Source of the DNA: Pachypanchax playfairii | Taxonomy: Eukaryota > Chordata > Actinopteri > Cyprinodontiformes > Aplocheilidae | DNA length: 64,000 bases | Assembly: GCA_006937955.1 (NCBI GenBank) | Contig: SSNP01000031.1 | Span: 3,184,391-3,248,390, forward strand | Direction of reading: 5' to 3' | In this document: piece after piece, positions 1 through 9,749 of the stretch | Numbering within the stretch: the first letter of the stretch is position 1 | Layout of the letters: every line of letters starts with the position of its first letter | The notes under the pieces: model-generated | Databases searched by the model: none | The model's input: only the letters and a program-made list of their open reading frames with translations | Told to the model about the DNA's origin: nothing | Position numbers and translations under genes: made by a program

Positions 1-105
1 NNNNNNNNNNNNNNNNNNNNNNNNNNNNNNNNNNNNNNNNNNNNNNNNNNNNNNNNNNNNNNNNNNNNNNNNNNNNNNNNNNNNNNNNNNNNNNNNNNNN
101 NNNNN
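1..105. other. Assembly gap (run of N)
   Basis: All bases are N. The gap abuts the 3' half of a Tc1 element that occurs in two other near-identical copies in this window, so the gap is plausibly a repeat-induced assembly break. Confidence 0.99.
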
Positions 106-595
106 GCCCGGGCAACGAAGGAGTGGCTTCGTAAGAAGCATTTCAAGGTCCTGGAGTGGCCTAGCCAGTCTCCAGATCTCAACCCCATAGAAAATCTCTG
201 GAGGGAGTTGAAAGTCCGTGTTGCCCAGCGTCAGCCCCAAAACATCACTGCTCTAGAGGAGATCTGCATGGAGGAATGGGCCAAAATACCAGCAACAGTG
301 TGTGAAAACCTTGTGAAGACTTACAGAAAACGTTTGACCTCTGTCATTGCCAACAAAGGTTATATAACAAAGTATTGAGATTAACTTTTGTTATTGACCA
401 AATACTTATTTTCCACCATAATTTGCAAATAAATTCTTTAAAAATCAGACAATGTGATTTTCTGGATTTTTTTTTCCTCATTTTGTCTCTCATAGTTGAG
501 GTATACCTATGATGAAAATTACAGGCCTCTCTGATCTTTTTAAGTGGGAGAACTTACACAATTGGTGGCTGACTAAATACTTTTTTGCCCCACTG
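106..595 (+). mobile_element. Tc1 element, 3' half, with C-terminal transposase fragment
   Basis: Bases 106-378 encode the last ~90 residues of a Tc1-type transposase, including the third catalytic residue (the E in NPIENLW), and end in a TGA two codons earlier than the intact copy at 35348-36376. Bases 379-595 are the right terminal inverted repeat. It has the inner and outer direct repeats (TGACCAAATACTT, TGACTAAATACTT) and the terminal GCCCCACTG, followed by TA at 596-597. The 5' half is lost in the gap. Nearly identical sequence in the other two copies points to recent activity. Confidence 0.95.
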
Positions 596-859
596 TAGTT
601 GTTCTTACAGGGGTAGCAGAGGCTTGGGCCACAGGCTGTTGAAAGGGCAGAAGAGTGTATTCATACTGGGCCAAATATGCAGGTGGATGAGGGTCTCTTA
701 GGTTGATCAGATGACTCCTGTTGCTGACCATCATCAGCTAACTCCATAGTATCGTTGGGGAACCCTAATCTGTCTCGAAGGACCAATGTAAACTATGGAC
801 TAGTGGTTTGGTTTGGATGGGAGTACAACAGAGAGATTCTGGCTAGAGAATTGTTTATC
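596..859. other. Unassigned repeat-like stretch
   Basis: No coding exon or clear element ends are visible. It lies between the Tc1 half and a LINE 3' fragment. Confidence 0.4.
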
Positions 860-1429
860 AGCTTTAATTCCATGAACAAGATGTAAGGCCTTGAATGACC
901 AAGCTCCAGCTTATATTAAAGATCTTATTGTTCCATATGCTCCTAACAGAGCACTTCGCTCTCAGATTGCAGGTCTGCTTGTAGTTCCTAGAGTTTCTAA
1001 AAGTAGAATGGGAGGAAGAGCTTTTAGTTATCAGGCTCCTCTCCTGTGGAACCAGCTTCCACTTTTTGTCAGTGAGGCAGACACCTTGTGTAGTTTTAAG
1101 AATAGACTTAAAACTTTCCTTTTTACACAATCCTATAGTCAGGGTTAGCTTGGGTTCTCCTGAGCTTTCCCTTTAGTTATGCTGCTATAGGTTTAGACTG
1201 CCGGAGGACATTCTGACCACATTTCTTCACTCTGCTGTCTTTCTTTACTCTGGCTGCCTCTGAGGAGGGTGTATCTCACATAAACAAACAATGAAATATT
1301 CCCACTAGAGCCATCAAATTGGTATTGCTGGGTTTCACTCACGTGACTCGGAAGCCGCGCGAAACTCAAATGGGGGGCAGGAAGTGTTTCACTTGGCCAC
1401 AACAACACAGCGCAATTTCTGAAAGCGAC

Positions 1430-1735
1430 TATAGTAAGGCTTTAAATGGACTAGCACAGACGCGATATCGCGAAAGAATATATCTTCATTTAGGTTATGA
1501 CCCATATAGTTTAAAAAAATCGGACTTTAAATACAGTCTGGAGGATTTACCCTGTATTGAAGCTATCGACATAAACTCTAGTCCTGCATACCTCTTTTTA
1601 TACAGCAAATCAAATGAAAACCTTCAAAAGCCTGGAAGCCTACAACTATTTTCTATCAGTTTGGATCAACGATTTAGGATCCAGAGAATCTTTAAATGAC
1701 TGTCGTCTTGTTTTTGCACGGGTAAGTCGTGAGTT
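1430..1735 (+). pseudogene. Remnant of transposon-borne YqaJ/SWIM-associated protein
   Basis: The plus-strand frame reads ...LHLGYDPYSLKKSDF..., then after a frame change FKSLEAYNYFLSVWINDLG and NDCRLVF. The KSLEAYNYF..W..D motif followed by a (V/C)LVF segment resembles the N-terminal part of teleost transposon-encoded proteins that carry SWIM and YqaJ-nuclease domains. The nuclease domain itself is absent here. Identification rests on motif memory, so treat it as tentative. It faces the THAP exon within the same element. Confidence 0.45.
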
Positions 1736-2047
1736 GTGCTACTTTTAATTCGTGATAATAATACTATTGCTAATGCTAATAACGAGTGTGTTTATGTGCT
1801 AGTATCTACATGTAAATACCTTATTATGCCTTTTTAAATCCAAATTTCTATTAGATTTGTTTGATTTTTAAGTAATTTCTCTCTATATATTTCTATAATG
1901 TAGTTCAACCATTCACAGAGATCCACAGAACCCCCCATAAAAACGTGGTTTGTCGCCAGAGGAAAACTTGTTTATCTGCCATTTTTGTAGATGTGTTTTT
2001 AAGTAAATGTTCACTAAAACACTAGAACATTTATTAAACCCTTTTAT

Positions 2048-2269
2048 TCAACATTTTAGAAAGCGATCGCTGCAAACTCTAGCATTGTCTGTTTCTGCGC
2101 GTCTTGTTTTTAGCTCGAGATAAGTGATCCATTTCTTCCGTCTTCTTTCGGTGTGTTTTTTAAAATTAAGACCTTTGTGGCAAACGACTTTCGAGACACG
2201 AAAAAAACGTTTGTCTTTCTCCCGATTAGAGCGGTTGCAACAACCGTAGACCGCACAGATTTTGGGCAT
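2048..2269 (-). pseudogene. THAP-domain exon of a DNA transposon
   Basis: The 73-codon frame begins MPKICAVYGCCNRSN and has the C2CH layout of a THAP zinc finger. C5 and a Cys pair come near the N-terminus, then RRRKKWITYL, and it ends at RVCSDRF, where the family normally has C-x-x-HF. The expected His of the HF pair is Arg here, and the frame stops three residues later, so the finger is probably non-functional or the true reading continues by splicing. It starts ~110 bp from the right inverted repeat. Confidence 0.7.
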
Positions 2270-2819
2270 TTTTAAGCCGAATCAGCAGAGTTCAGCGGGG
2301 TTCTGTACAGCGGCAGTTACTTCCTGACCCCCATCTGCATTTGGTGACGTCAACGCAACGTCATGTGAAACCCAGCAATTGCTTTGATTGTTACTGCTGC
2401 CATTAACTGTTTCTCTGTTTATCTTTCTATAGACATGACGACTGGCCAAAATCCATCTGTGTTTGTCTGTGACTCTTTCCTGTCAGCTCAGATCCCAGTC
2501 GGCTAAGGCAGAAGGCCACCCATCCTGAGCCGGGTTCTGCTAGATGTTTCTTCCTGTTAAAAGGGAGTCGTTCCTTTCCACTGTCGCCAATCGTGCTTGC
2601 TCAGGATGGGGGATTGTGCTGAAATAACAATTCAGCCCAATCGGCTGGTTCCTTAGATAGAAAATGTTTTATTATCAATGGTTGATTTTTCTGTGAAGTG
2701 CCTTGAAATGACTTTGTCATGAACTTGCGCTTTATATTTAAATAAACTTGAAATAAACTTGAAACTTGGTACGTTCAAGCATACTTAGAAAAACTAAACA
2801 CTGAACAAATAGGCTTTTA

Positions 2820-3560
2820 GACATGTAGCTTCTTCTTCACATGATCCATCTTTAACTGGTGTTTCTGGATGGTGTTCACATGTAGCTTCTTCACATGATC
2901 CATATTTAACTGTTGTTTCTAGATATTTTTCACATGTAGCTTCTTCTTCACGTGATCCATCTTTAACTGGTGTTTTTGGATTGTCTTCACATGTAGCTTC
3001 TTCACATGATCCATATTTAACTGTTGTTTCTAGATATTTTTCACATGTAGCTTCTTCACATGATCCATCTTTAACTGGTGTTTCTGGATGGTGTTTACAT
3101 GTAGCTTCTTCACATGATCCATCTTTAACTGTTGTTTCTGGATGGTGTTCACATGTAGCTTGTTCACATGATCCATCTTTAACTGGTGTTTCTGGATGGT
3201 GTTCACATGTAGCTTGTTCACATGATCCATCTTTAACTGGTGTTTCTGGATGGTGTTCACATGTAGCTTGTTCACATGATCCATCTTTAACTGGTGTTTC
3301 TGGATGGTGTTTACATGTAGCTTCTTCACATGATCCATCTTTAACTGTTGTTTCTGGATGGTGTTCACATGTAGCTTCTTCACATGATCCATATTTAACT
3401 GTTGTTTCAGGATGTTGTTCACATGTAGCTTCTTCACATGATCCATCTTTAACTGGTGTTTCTAGATAGTGTTTGCATTTAGCTTCTTCTTCACATGATC
3501 CATTTTTTCCTGGTGTTTCTGGATGGTGTTCACATGTAGCTTCTTCACATGATCCATCTG
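2820..3560. repeat. 54-bp minisatellite, ~13 copies
   Basis: Tandem units of CACATGTAGCTTCTTCACAT...GATCCATCTTTAACTG...TTTCTGGATGGTG recur with a 54-bp period and point variants (CTTCTT/CTTGTT, GGTGTT/GTTGTT). Because 54 is a multiple of three, long open frames appear on both strands (2981-3469 plus, 3030-3446 minus). These are repeats of an 18-residue unit rather than genes. Confidence 0.95.
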
Positions 3561-3629
3561 ATTCCCCGATGAGCTCAAAAGAAGACGTGGATGCAGAGCA
3601 AGAGCAAGGTGAAGAGAGAGAAAGTGGAA

Positions 3630-4215
3630 GTTTAAACCTTCACTTCCATCAGTCATATTGACAAATGTGACATCTTTTGCTAACAAAATGGGTGAACTTG
3701 AAACTCTGTTGAAGACCCAGCCAGAGTATCGGGAATGCAGCATCATGTGTTTTACTGAGACATGGCTAAAGGAACATGTCTCTTGTCTGGCTTTCAAACA
3801 ATAAGGGCAGATAGAGATTTGAAGAGGAGCGACAAAAGAAGAGGAGTTTGTCAGCTGATCACATCTGCAGTTACCTGTTGGGGGTGGAACATCAGAGCAA
3901 GTGACATGAAGAGGCTGAACAGATGGATAAGGAGGACTGATTCTGTCCTGGAGACTGAACTGGAGTCTCTTGAGTTGATTGTCTCAAGGAGGATGAAGAA
4001 CATGATGGAAAACCCTCATCATCCTCTTCAGAACACAGAAACTCAACAACAGAATGTCTTCAGTCAGAAGATTCTTCAGATCCGCTGCAGCACAGACCAT
4101 TACAGGAGATCCTTCCTGTCCACAGCTATAACCCTGTGCAATGGCTCCCTGAAGAAGAACTGAGCTACAACAACACTTAATTTCCCTTCAGGGATTAATA
4201 AAGTATTTTTGATTT
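3630..4215 (+). mobile_element. Internally deleted LINE (endonuclease start joined to 3' end)
   Basis: Bases ~3675-3830 encode LINE endonuclease sequence (ELETLLKTQPEY, CFTETWLKEH, FQTIRADRD). From ~3880 the frame jumps to the C-terminal tail of the same kind of element (KRLNRWIRR, LESLELIVSRR, NPHHPLQNT, IRCSTDHYRRSFL, then a stop near 4160). The 3' end TTAATTTCCCTTCAGGGATT and TATTTTTGATTTGATTT matches the 3' end of the minus-strand LINE at 25080-26720. Most of the reverse transcriptase is missing. Confidence 0.75.
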
Positions 4216-4682
4216 GATTTACCCAGTGCTTCTGGATCACATGTTGAACTGTGTTGACAGACCATAATATCTGTTCTGGAGTGTACTGGAGTCCTTGCAG
4301 TTATGTTCAGTCAAGAATCAGGCCTGTTTTTAATGCAGTGCTACTTCAGGGCCCATAAATCTACAGCATTCAATTTGACCTTTGACCTTGTCCCTTGAAC
4401 AGAGGCTCCTCCTGATTCTCTGATTTTTTTTTATGATATTATTCATTGTAGATGGTGGATCTTTTCAGTTTTACATTGAGGAAAATTTAGCTCTTTTTCT
4501 TCTCAGACATGTTCATGAGTTGTTGCCAGTTAACAAATAATTTTTGTGCCTTTTCTCCACGTTTTTGAATTGTACAAGATACTGTTTCTGCCTTTATTTT
4601 TGCTTGTTTCAACTGAGATATGTTGCTGCTGTTGCTTTTGCGTTATTGGTATAAACATGCTGGTGTTTTAATGCACTGTTAC
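4216..4682. other. TSPAN12 intron 3 sequence, nothing recognised
   Basis: Low-complexity AT-rich sequence downstream of TSPAN12 coding exon 3. The next expected TSPAN12 exon (third membrane segment, start of the large loop) was sought on the minus strand and not found here or further left. Confidence 0.5.
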
Positions 4683-7600
4683 CCATGTCAGCAGCAGCAA
4701 ATTACATCTGAGTGTACCGCAGAATCCGACCATTGCCACAATGAAGAGAAAACAGCACACTGCGATGATGACAGGATGCACAGCTGATGAATATGTCAGG
4801 ACAGCAGCTTCTTCTAACCTGCAACACAAAGCCATATTTTATAAAGTTAATCTGAAACAGTCATTGAACATGTGATTATTTACACTGATGTCTGGACTTT
4901 GGATCACTGCAGCTCCTTGAATGTTTTCTTCAGTCATTCTATGGTGAATTAGCTGTTTTTGGATCTTGGTTCTGTTTCATTACCCAGTCTGGTCTATGCT
5001 TCAGTGGTCAAACAGATTGGCTGTGTCCAAATTCAGGGTCTGCATTCTTCTAAGGTAATATTTTAAAAATGTTAAGTCACACCGCCGCGACGAGAACTGT
5101 CCAAATTCCAAGGATTCTTCAAATACTTCCTCGAAATACGAACTATTTTTCCTCGAATTTTAAGGATGGGTCTGGTTTATCCTTTCATGTTCTACCTATC
5201 CCATAATTTTTTTTGAAATTCGGCAGAGAGTTTAAACCAATAATGGACGAAGCAAGCAGTAGCGCAGAGGGAGAGGAGTTTGCATTCAGATATAAGTTTT
5301 AAAAACCTAGCAGTAAAGTAAATTCTTACAGCAGGGGTATAATTAGATCTTTTTAGATTAGATCATTTTAGCGTTAAGCATGTTTTTATTGTATGTTTAC
5401 ATCTCTAAAAACGTTCCCATTCGTACTTGTGTAAGTATTTACACACACAGGTAATTTTTTGTTAGTGATTTGAGCTTTTTCAAATATGTTTTAGGGATGA
5501 AAAGGCAGAAAAACACCTTTATCAAGCTCCGGAGCAACCTGTGGGGTGGAGGTACAAGAATAAATCTATTTATAAATCCTATTCTCAGCCAGCAGTGAGG
5601 AAGATGAAGACACGGATGAAGAGCTCTTATCAAGTTTTTGGTTTTGTTATGTTAAAAACTTCTTCAGAATAAACTGATTGAAAGAAATACTTCTCATAAT
5701 TCATTGTATTTACTTTTAATTTCCCTTATTTTTTTATGGTAAATGGATTGTTTATTAACAAGAAAATGAACTTTATAAAATTAAAGTTCTTTAATGACTT
5801 TTAGAAAATATTTACAATAGAAAACTCATTAATACACAGAAATAAAACTATTTACAGAACACAGAACAACATTTTAAAGGGGGGTATTATGCAAAATGGA
5901 CTTTTTCAAGCTTTACGTCATGTTATCATGTCGTTCCCTCATTAAAATCATGCCTGAAATGTTTCTTTAGCTCATTTATGTATGTTTAAGTAATCTTTAG
6001 ACACTCTCATGGCAGCCATTTTGAAAGCCGTTTGCCTGATTCCTCCCAGAAACGCCCATTTCTCCTTGAAACGCCCCCGATATTTTGTTACCTGCCAAGC
6101 TCATGCCCACTGCTCCCCTCACAGGAGGGCACCCCTCCCCCGTGTGTAACGCAGGCAGAGCAGCGGTGGCAGCAATTAGCAAACACCTGGTGGAACTGCA
6201 AGTGCACATTTCCTGAGCTTATCTACTGACAACTTTTCTGGGCACTTTTTATAACTCCCAAATGCCATCATGGAAGAAATGTATCTTTGGATGTCAAGAC
6301 GGCTGCCCTCTTTTTAGTCTTCCAAAGAATGAGACAGTTCGTCAGAAATGGTTGGACTTCATTTATGGAAGCGACCCTCCTCCGAAAAAGATCTGTTTTA
6401 TTTGTGCCAGGCACTTTAACGAGGATTGTTTTCTAAACAAAAGTTTATTTGACAGTGGATTAGTAACTAAGCTGTAACTTAAAGACGATGCAGTTCCCAC
6501 TCTCAGGAGAACGTCTTTGCAGCCAGCACCGGTAAGTTCAACTGCTGTCACATTGTTTTGTTGTTAGCATTTCTTAGCTTAACCTGTCCTACAATTGGTG
6601 CACTGTAGCTGGCTTTTGTGTTGATATGTTCGGCGTGAAGGTGATGTTCTGCGCTGTTACGTTGTTTTAATGTTAGCATTTCTTCAGCGTGCTGAAGGGG
6701 GAGTGTCGGAAGGTCTTAAAGAGACAGAGGCCAATATCGAGGTGTTTGGAGCGGCCATGATGCGAGGGCAAATTTCTTAAAGGTTGTTTTTTCTATTCAC
6801 AGCTTTTACAGATCAACTTAAGGTGACATAGTCATTGGAGTATGCTATAGAGTGGCACTGTGTGTCTGAAAAAAAGCATAATACCCCCCCTTTAATAGAA
6901 GGACACCTCATTCACACTCCATTTCACTGCTTTTGTTTAGTGTTTTCATGGTTGCTAGGTGAGCGGACATGCGCAGAGGCGTGAACAGAAAGTAGGGTGG
7001 ACTGTCTACATTCACAAGACACCAACTGATGGTTTTTGCACTCTTGAAGAAACCGTCCTCTTTAGACCGGGTAGGAGGGACTCTTAGCAGGATGCAGACC
7101 CTTAATTTGGACACATTCAACTCTAGAATTCTTTGGTATACAGGGGTCAGAGCAGAGATCAGCTCAATGACTGCAAGTTGCCTAGGTTCTATTGCTGCAG
7201 AACAAGCCCAAACCATCAGCCTTCCACCACCATGCTGACAGCTGGGATGGGCTGCTGTGCATTTTGGGTAAACATCTCTACTTTGGTTTGTTTTTCATCA
7301 AATGCTGCATCTCATGACTTCAGACTTTGTGGATATTTCCCAAAAAACTTGGATTTTAGTTCAGTGCAAACGGATCACAAACTCTCTATTTTCATTCAGT
7401 TTTCTTATAAAACCATTACTGTTTTTTTCTGGAGTTAGAGTGGAGTTTCTGACATCCTCAGACTCACCTGGTGTGGGCCGTCAGGGTCAGGACAGCATTC
7501 AGGGTGTCTCGGATCCACGCTGCCACTCCCAGCACACTAACTGACATCAGCTGCACACACACACACAAATAAACACACAGAAATAAACAACATGGATCAG

Positions 7601-8093
7601 TTTCTGGTGCCCACAAATAACAGGCTGTGACAGGCAGCTCGGCCTACTTTGCCATCAAACTCTAACACGTGGCTGCCCAGATGAATCCTGCTGCAGATGG
7701 TTGCCTTTCCCCTCATCTTAGATCTGATGATGTCACAGAATGCAGTTTGTTTAATCAGTGGAAAGGAGTTTAACATTTATCAAATGATTCATATGTGCTG
7801 GAATCAACAGCAGGGGAAATGATTTCCTTTGCATTCTGCATTAGAAGTCACAGATATTAGATGTAATTTGTTCGGAATTTTGTATCAAATGAACTTATGA
7901 CACATGTGAAACCTGCAAATCTGTTTTGTGCAAAGTTCAGGTGGAGGTTTAACTCTGGCCAGATTGTCCCATCCTCAGAGAGTTTAAATGATAGAATGTG
8001 ACATGTTGCGTGATGGTTCTGCCTTACCCAGAACAGCAAGTTGATAGCGTACAGAAGACAGCGCAGACACCTCACCGCGTCCTGCCGAGCCAT
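4683..8093 (-). CDS. tspan12: TSPAN12, tetraspanin-12, first three coding exons (partial)
   Basis: Coding exons on the minus strand are 8028-8093, 7468-7550 and 4683-4818. All have GT donors and AG acceptors, and the phases join without a stop to give 95 codons. Exon 1 reads MARQDAVRCLRCLLYAINLL. Exon 2 starts LMSVSVLGVAAWIRD. Exon 3 has EEAAVLTYSSAVHPV, IIAVCCFLFIVAMVGFCGT and NLLLLTW. These match vertebrate TSPAN12 residue for residue in pattern. The part seen covers transmembrane helix 1 (about 13-35), the small extracellular loop, helix 2 (about 63-83) and the start of helix 3. The human protein has 305 residues, so the large CCG-containing loop and helix 4 lie off the left edge. In vertebrates TSPAN12 is a plasma-membrane co-receptor that boosts Norrin/FZD4/LRP5 beta-catenin signalling in retinal vessels. 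Intron 2 (4819-7467) is loaded with DNA-transposon relics. It is head to head with ING3. Confidence 0.93.
5023..5170 (+). mobile_element. MITE relic (TGTCCAAATTCAGGGTCTGC family)
   Basis: The stretch begins GGCTGTGTCCAAATTCAGGG. Related sequence begins at 43119, and another fragment is inverted at ~7090-7116, so it is an interspersed repeat. The far end could not be fixed and superfamily is unknown. Confidence 0.5.
5878..6891 (+). mobile_element. TTAA-bounded THAP transposon derivative ('C', Kolobok-like, 1014 bp)
   Basis: The left end AGGGGGGTATTATGC and the right end GCATAATACCCCCCCT are inverted copies flanked by TTAA at 5874-5877 and 6892-6895. The interior carries a plus-strand THAP exon (6262-6477). 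TTAA duplications are shared by piggyBac and Kolobok; the THAP domain and the AGG-type (not CCC-type) end favour Kolobok. No transposase catalytic core remains, so it would be non-autonomous. Confidence 0.7.
6262..6477 (+). pseudogene. THAP-domain exon in the TTAA element
   Basis: The frame reads MPSWKKCIFGCQDGCPLFSL, then PKNETVRQKWLDFIYGSD, KKICFICARHFNEDCF and FDSGLVTKL, then a stop. The C-x(3)-C, central W, C-x(2)-HF and late leucine-rich tail fit the THAP C2CH zinc finger. In the same frame after the stop comes LKDDAVPTL, which resembles the AVPT(I/L) segment that normally closes a THAP domain, so the TAA at 6475-6477 looks like a disabling mutation. Inference: it was the DNA-binding N-terminus of a transposase. 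Confidence 0.75.
7029..7240 (-). mobile_element. Decayed Tc1/mariner-type transposase fragment
   Basis: Minus-strand translation gives CQHGGGRLMVWAC, the HGGGS-(L/V)-M-VW-(G/A)-C motif of the Tc1/mariner catalytic core, followed by EL-ISALTPVYQRILELNV. It runs into sequence of the 5023 MITE family. It is short, broken, and unlike the intact Tc1 family elsewhere in the window. Confidence 0.5.
7553..7575. repeat. (CA)n microsatellite in TSPAN12 intron 1
   Basis: A short CA run immediately upstream (minus-strand sense) of the exon 2 acceptor. It forms a GT-rich stretch where a polypyrimidine tract would be expected. Confidence 0.8.
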
Positions 8094-8957
8094 CCCGACC
8101 GGAGCTCCGCCGCACGGCTCATCTGAGCCCGGGACACCATGGCAACATGCTCACTGCAAACACAGAACACCGCGGAAAGGATCACTCGATACGCGGGAGC
8201 TTCTTTCCGTGCGTAAAATCCGCATTACGTCCTGTGCGCTCGGGTCGCTCCGGCTCCGCGTGTCGGCAGCTCAGATTTATCCGTGAACAGCTCCGGGAAA
8301 CTTTCACAACAGGTGGTTTTCTACTTTCCCTCAGTACCGCCGGGGTGATGGAGTGCAAGGAGCTGGCTTTTCCAAATCAGTCGTCAACTAAACGCAACCT
8401 CAAGTGGGCTTTGTAGAACTTTTCCTCGTGGGTTTTAGTTTTTTCTATCAACAGCATCAAACTGTGTCAGTAAATCTGTGGGAACAAAAATGCAACAGAA
8501 GTGTCCACTGCGCCCCTTCATATCAGTTCCTACAGCGGTGCGTAAAGGTCCAAACGAGCTGCATTCGGGAGAACTCGACCCGTCCAGACCCTGACTCTTC
8601 TTCCTACAGAAATGAGCACTTGGTTCCCCCTCCCTGTCCCTCCGTGCTTCCTTTTCTCTGTCCGTCAGCGGGTCCTGGGGGAGGACAGAGGAATGTGTCC
8701 GCCTCCAGATTCAGAGTCGCAGGGTCGGCAGGCAGAACGCTTGTGAGGAAGAGGATGAAGCTGAGAGAGGAAAAGCACACACAAGCTTCCGCGGCTATTT
8801 TTATAGCTAAGATTATCCCAAACCTAAAAACACACTTTGGCGCATTAAATGTTGAAAATCTTTAGATTAAAGAAGTGACGGACTGAGTCAATGATGGACG
8901 AGTTTCACCGTGAAAGAATCATACGTGGATTAACTCAGATGGAAAGAGTAGTAGATT

Positions 8958-9000
<43 letters not shown>

Positions 9001-9749
9001 GTTTGTTTGTTTGTTTGCTTGTTTGTTCAAACATAAAGGTTTATTTACATTCACATAATTATTGTTTGAAGTGCAGAAGTAAAACCTATCAAATATTACC
9101 CCTTTTACACAATAAGTTAAAAGAAAAGGAATAAAAAGTGAACAACTGTTTCATCTTATAAAAAATGTTCAACTGTAGGCCTACAGGTCTTGGACCAAAC
9201 AACCCAATCATTTAACGTCATTGCTCGAGGAAAAAATCTTGATTAGCCATCTTAGAATCTGAAAAAGCCATCCTTCTTTTGTCTCGTCATAACTGACTGC
9301 ATGGTGTTATTATAGCACTAATTTGACACGTATTTTGCCGTAGATTATGGATAATTTCCGTTTTGTCCTATTAAAAATCCGTGTCTGTTTACAGAGTAAA
9401 GCAGATGTACCAGTTACTAGTACTAGTGACTGTTAGTACAAATTGTGTGAAAAGAACAAAACGTTTTGTCTCATTTGGGGAGACATTACTTATATTTAAT
9501 ATTTGGAGACAATTTTTACGACAGCACCGTGACTACGTAAAACTCCTGAACAAACTACAACGTCCAGAATGCATTAGCAAATTGAAACCCGCCCAGATTT
9601 AAACCAATCAACACACTCAACACCAATTACGTCACGCTATCAGCCCTCCTCTTTGGATTTATTTTTTCTAAGCAACACAGTTGCTGCTGGCGCCATATTG
9701 AAAGTAGAAATTATTTCTGTAAAACGCAGAAACAGACAAAACCACCAGG
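8094..9749. promoter_or_regulatory. Shared 5' region between TSPAN12 and ING3
   Basis: This 1.66 kb separates the divergent start codons of TSPAN12 (minus) and ING3 (plus). 8094-8760 is GC-richer with frequent CpG (for example 8100-8300) and probably holds the TSPAN12 promoter and 5' UTR. 9640-9749 has CCATATTG and a purine-rich leader before the ING3 ATG. No TATA box placed convincingly for either gene was seen. 9028-9640 is otherwise AT-rich and featureless. Transcription starts cannot be set from sequence alone. Confidence 0.5.
8957..9027. repeat. (TTAG)n then (TTTG)n compound microsatellite
   Basis: About ten TTAG units pass directly into about seven TTTG units, a compound tetranucleotide repeat in the TSPAN12-ING3 intergenic region. 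Confidence 0.95.

Larger units (their letters stand above)
1326..2377. mobile_element. ISL2EU-like DNA transposon derivative (1052 bp, AT target duplication)
   Basis: The ends are inverted repeats: TGCTGGGTTTCAC on the left and GTGAAACCCAGCA on the right, each flanked by AT (1324-1325 and 2378-2379). Removing the insert restores continuous LINE 3' UTR. Inside, a plus-strand coding remnant (1430-1735) and a minus-strand THAP-domain exon (2048-2269) point towards each other. A THAP transposase plus a YqaJ-type companion gene and a 2-bp AT duplication are the described hallmarks of the ISL2EU superfamily. The assignment is inferred from those three traits. The element is far shorter than an autonomous copy, so it is an internal-deletion derivative. 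Confidence 0.65.
860..2765 (+). mobile_element. L2-like LINE 3' fragment, split by a DNA transposon
   Basis: Bases 885-1145 encode the C-terminal end of a reverse-transcriptase polyprotein: LRS...LLVVPR, then AFSYQAPLLWNQLP, then SFKNRLKTFLF, which is a typical teleost L2/CR1-group tail. The 3' untranslated part resumes at 2380-2765 (TTCCTGTTAAAAGGGAGTCG, CCACTGTCGCCAATCGTG) and ends in A-rich AATAAACTTG repeats. The two parts are separated by the ISL2EU-like insertion at 1326-2377. The same 3' UTR sequence recurs at 24365-24482. The copy is 5'-truncated and dead. Confidence 0.75.

Noticed and set aside
2981..3469. 162-codon frame of 18-residue repeats
   Set aside because: It is created by a 54-bp minisatellite; the other strand is equally open.
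2820..3560. CRISPR-like array
   Set aside because: Units are contiguous tandem repeats with no unique spacers, in a vertebrate genome.
1..4680. Remaining TSPAN12 exons
   Set aside because: The minus strand was searched for the third and fourth membrane segments and the CCG loop; nothing matched, so they are taken to lie outside the window.
9381..9602. 73-codon frame just upstream of ING3
   Set aside because: No recognisable domain, no splice or promoter context, and AT-rich composition like the surrounding intergenic DNA.
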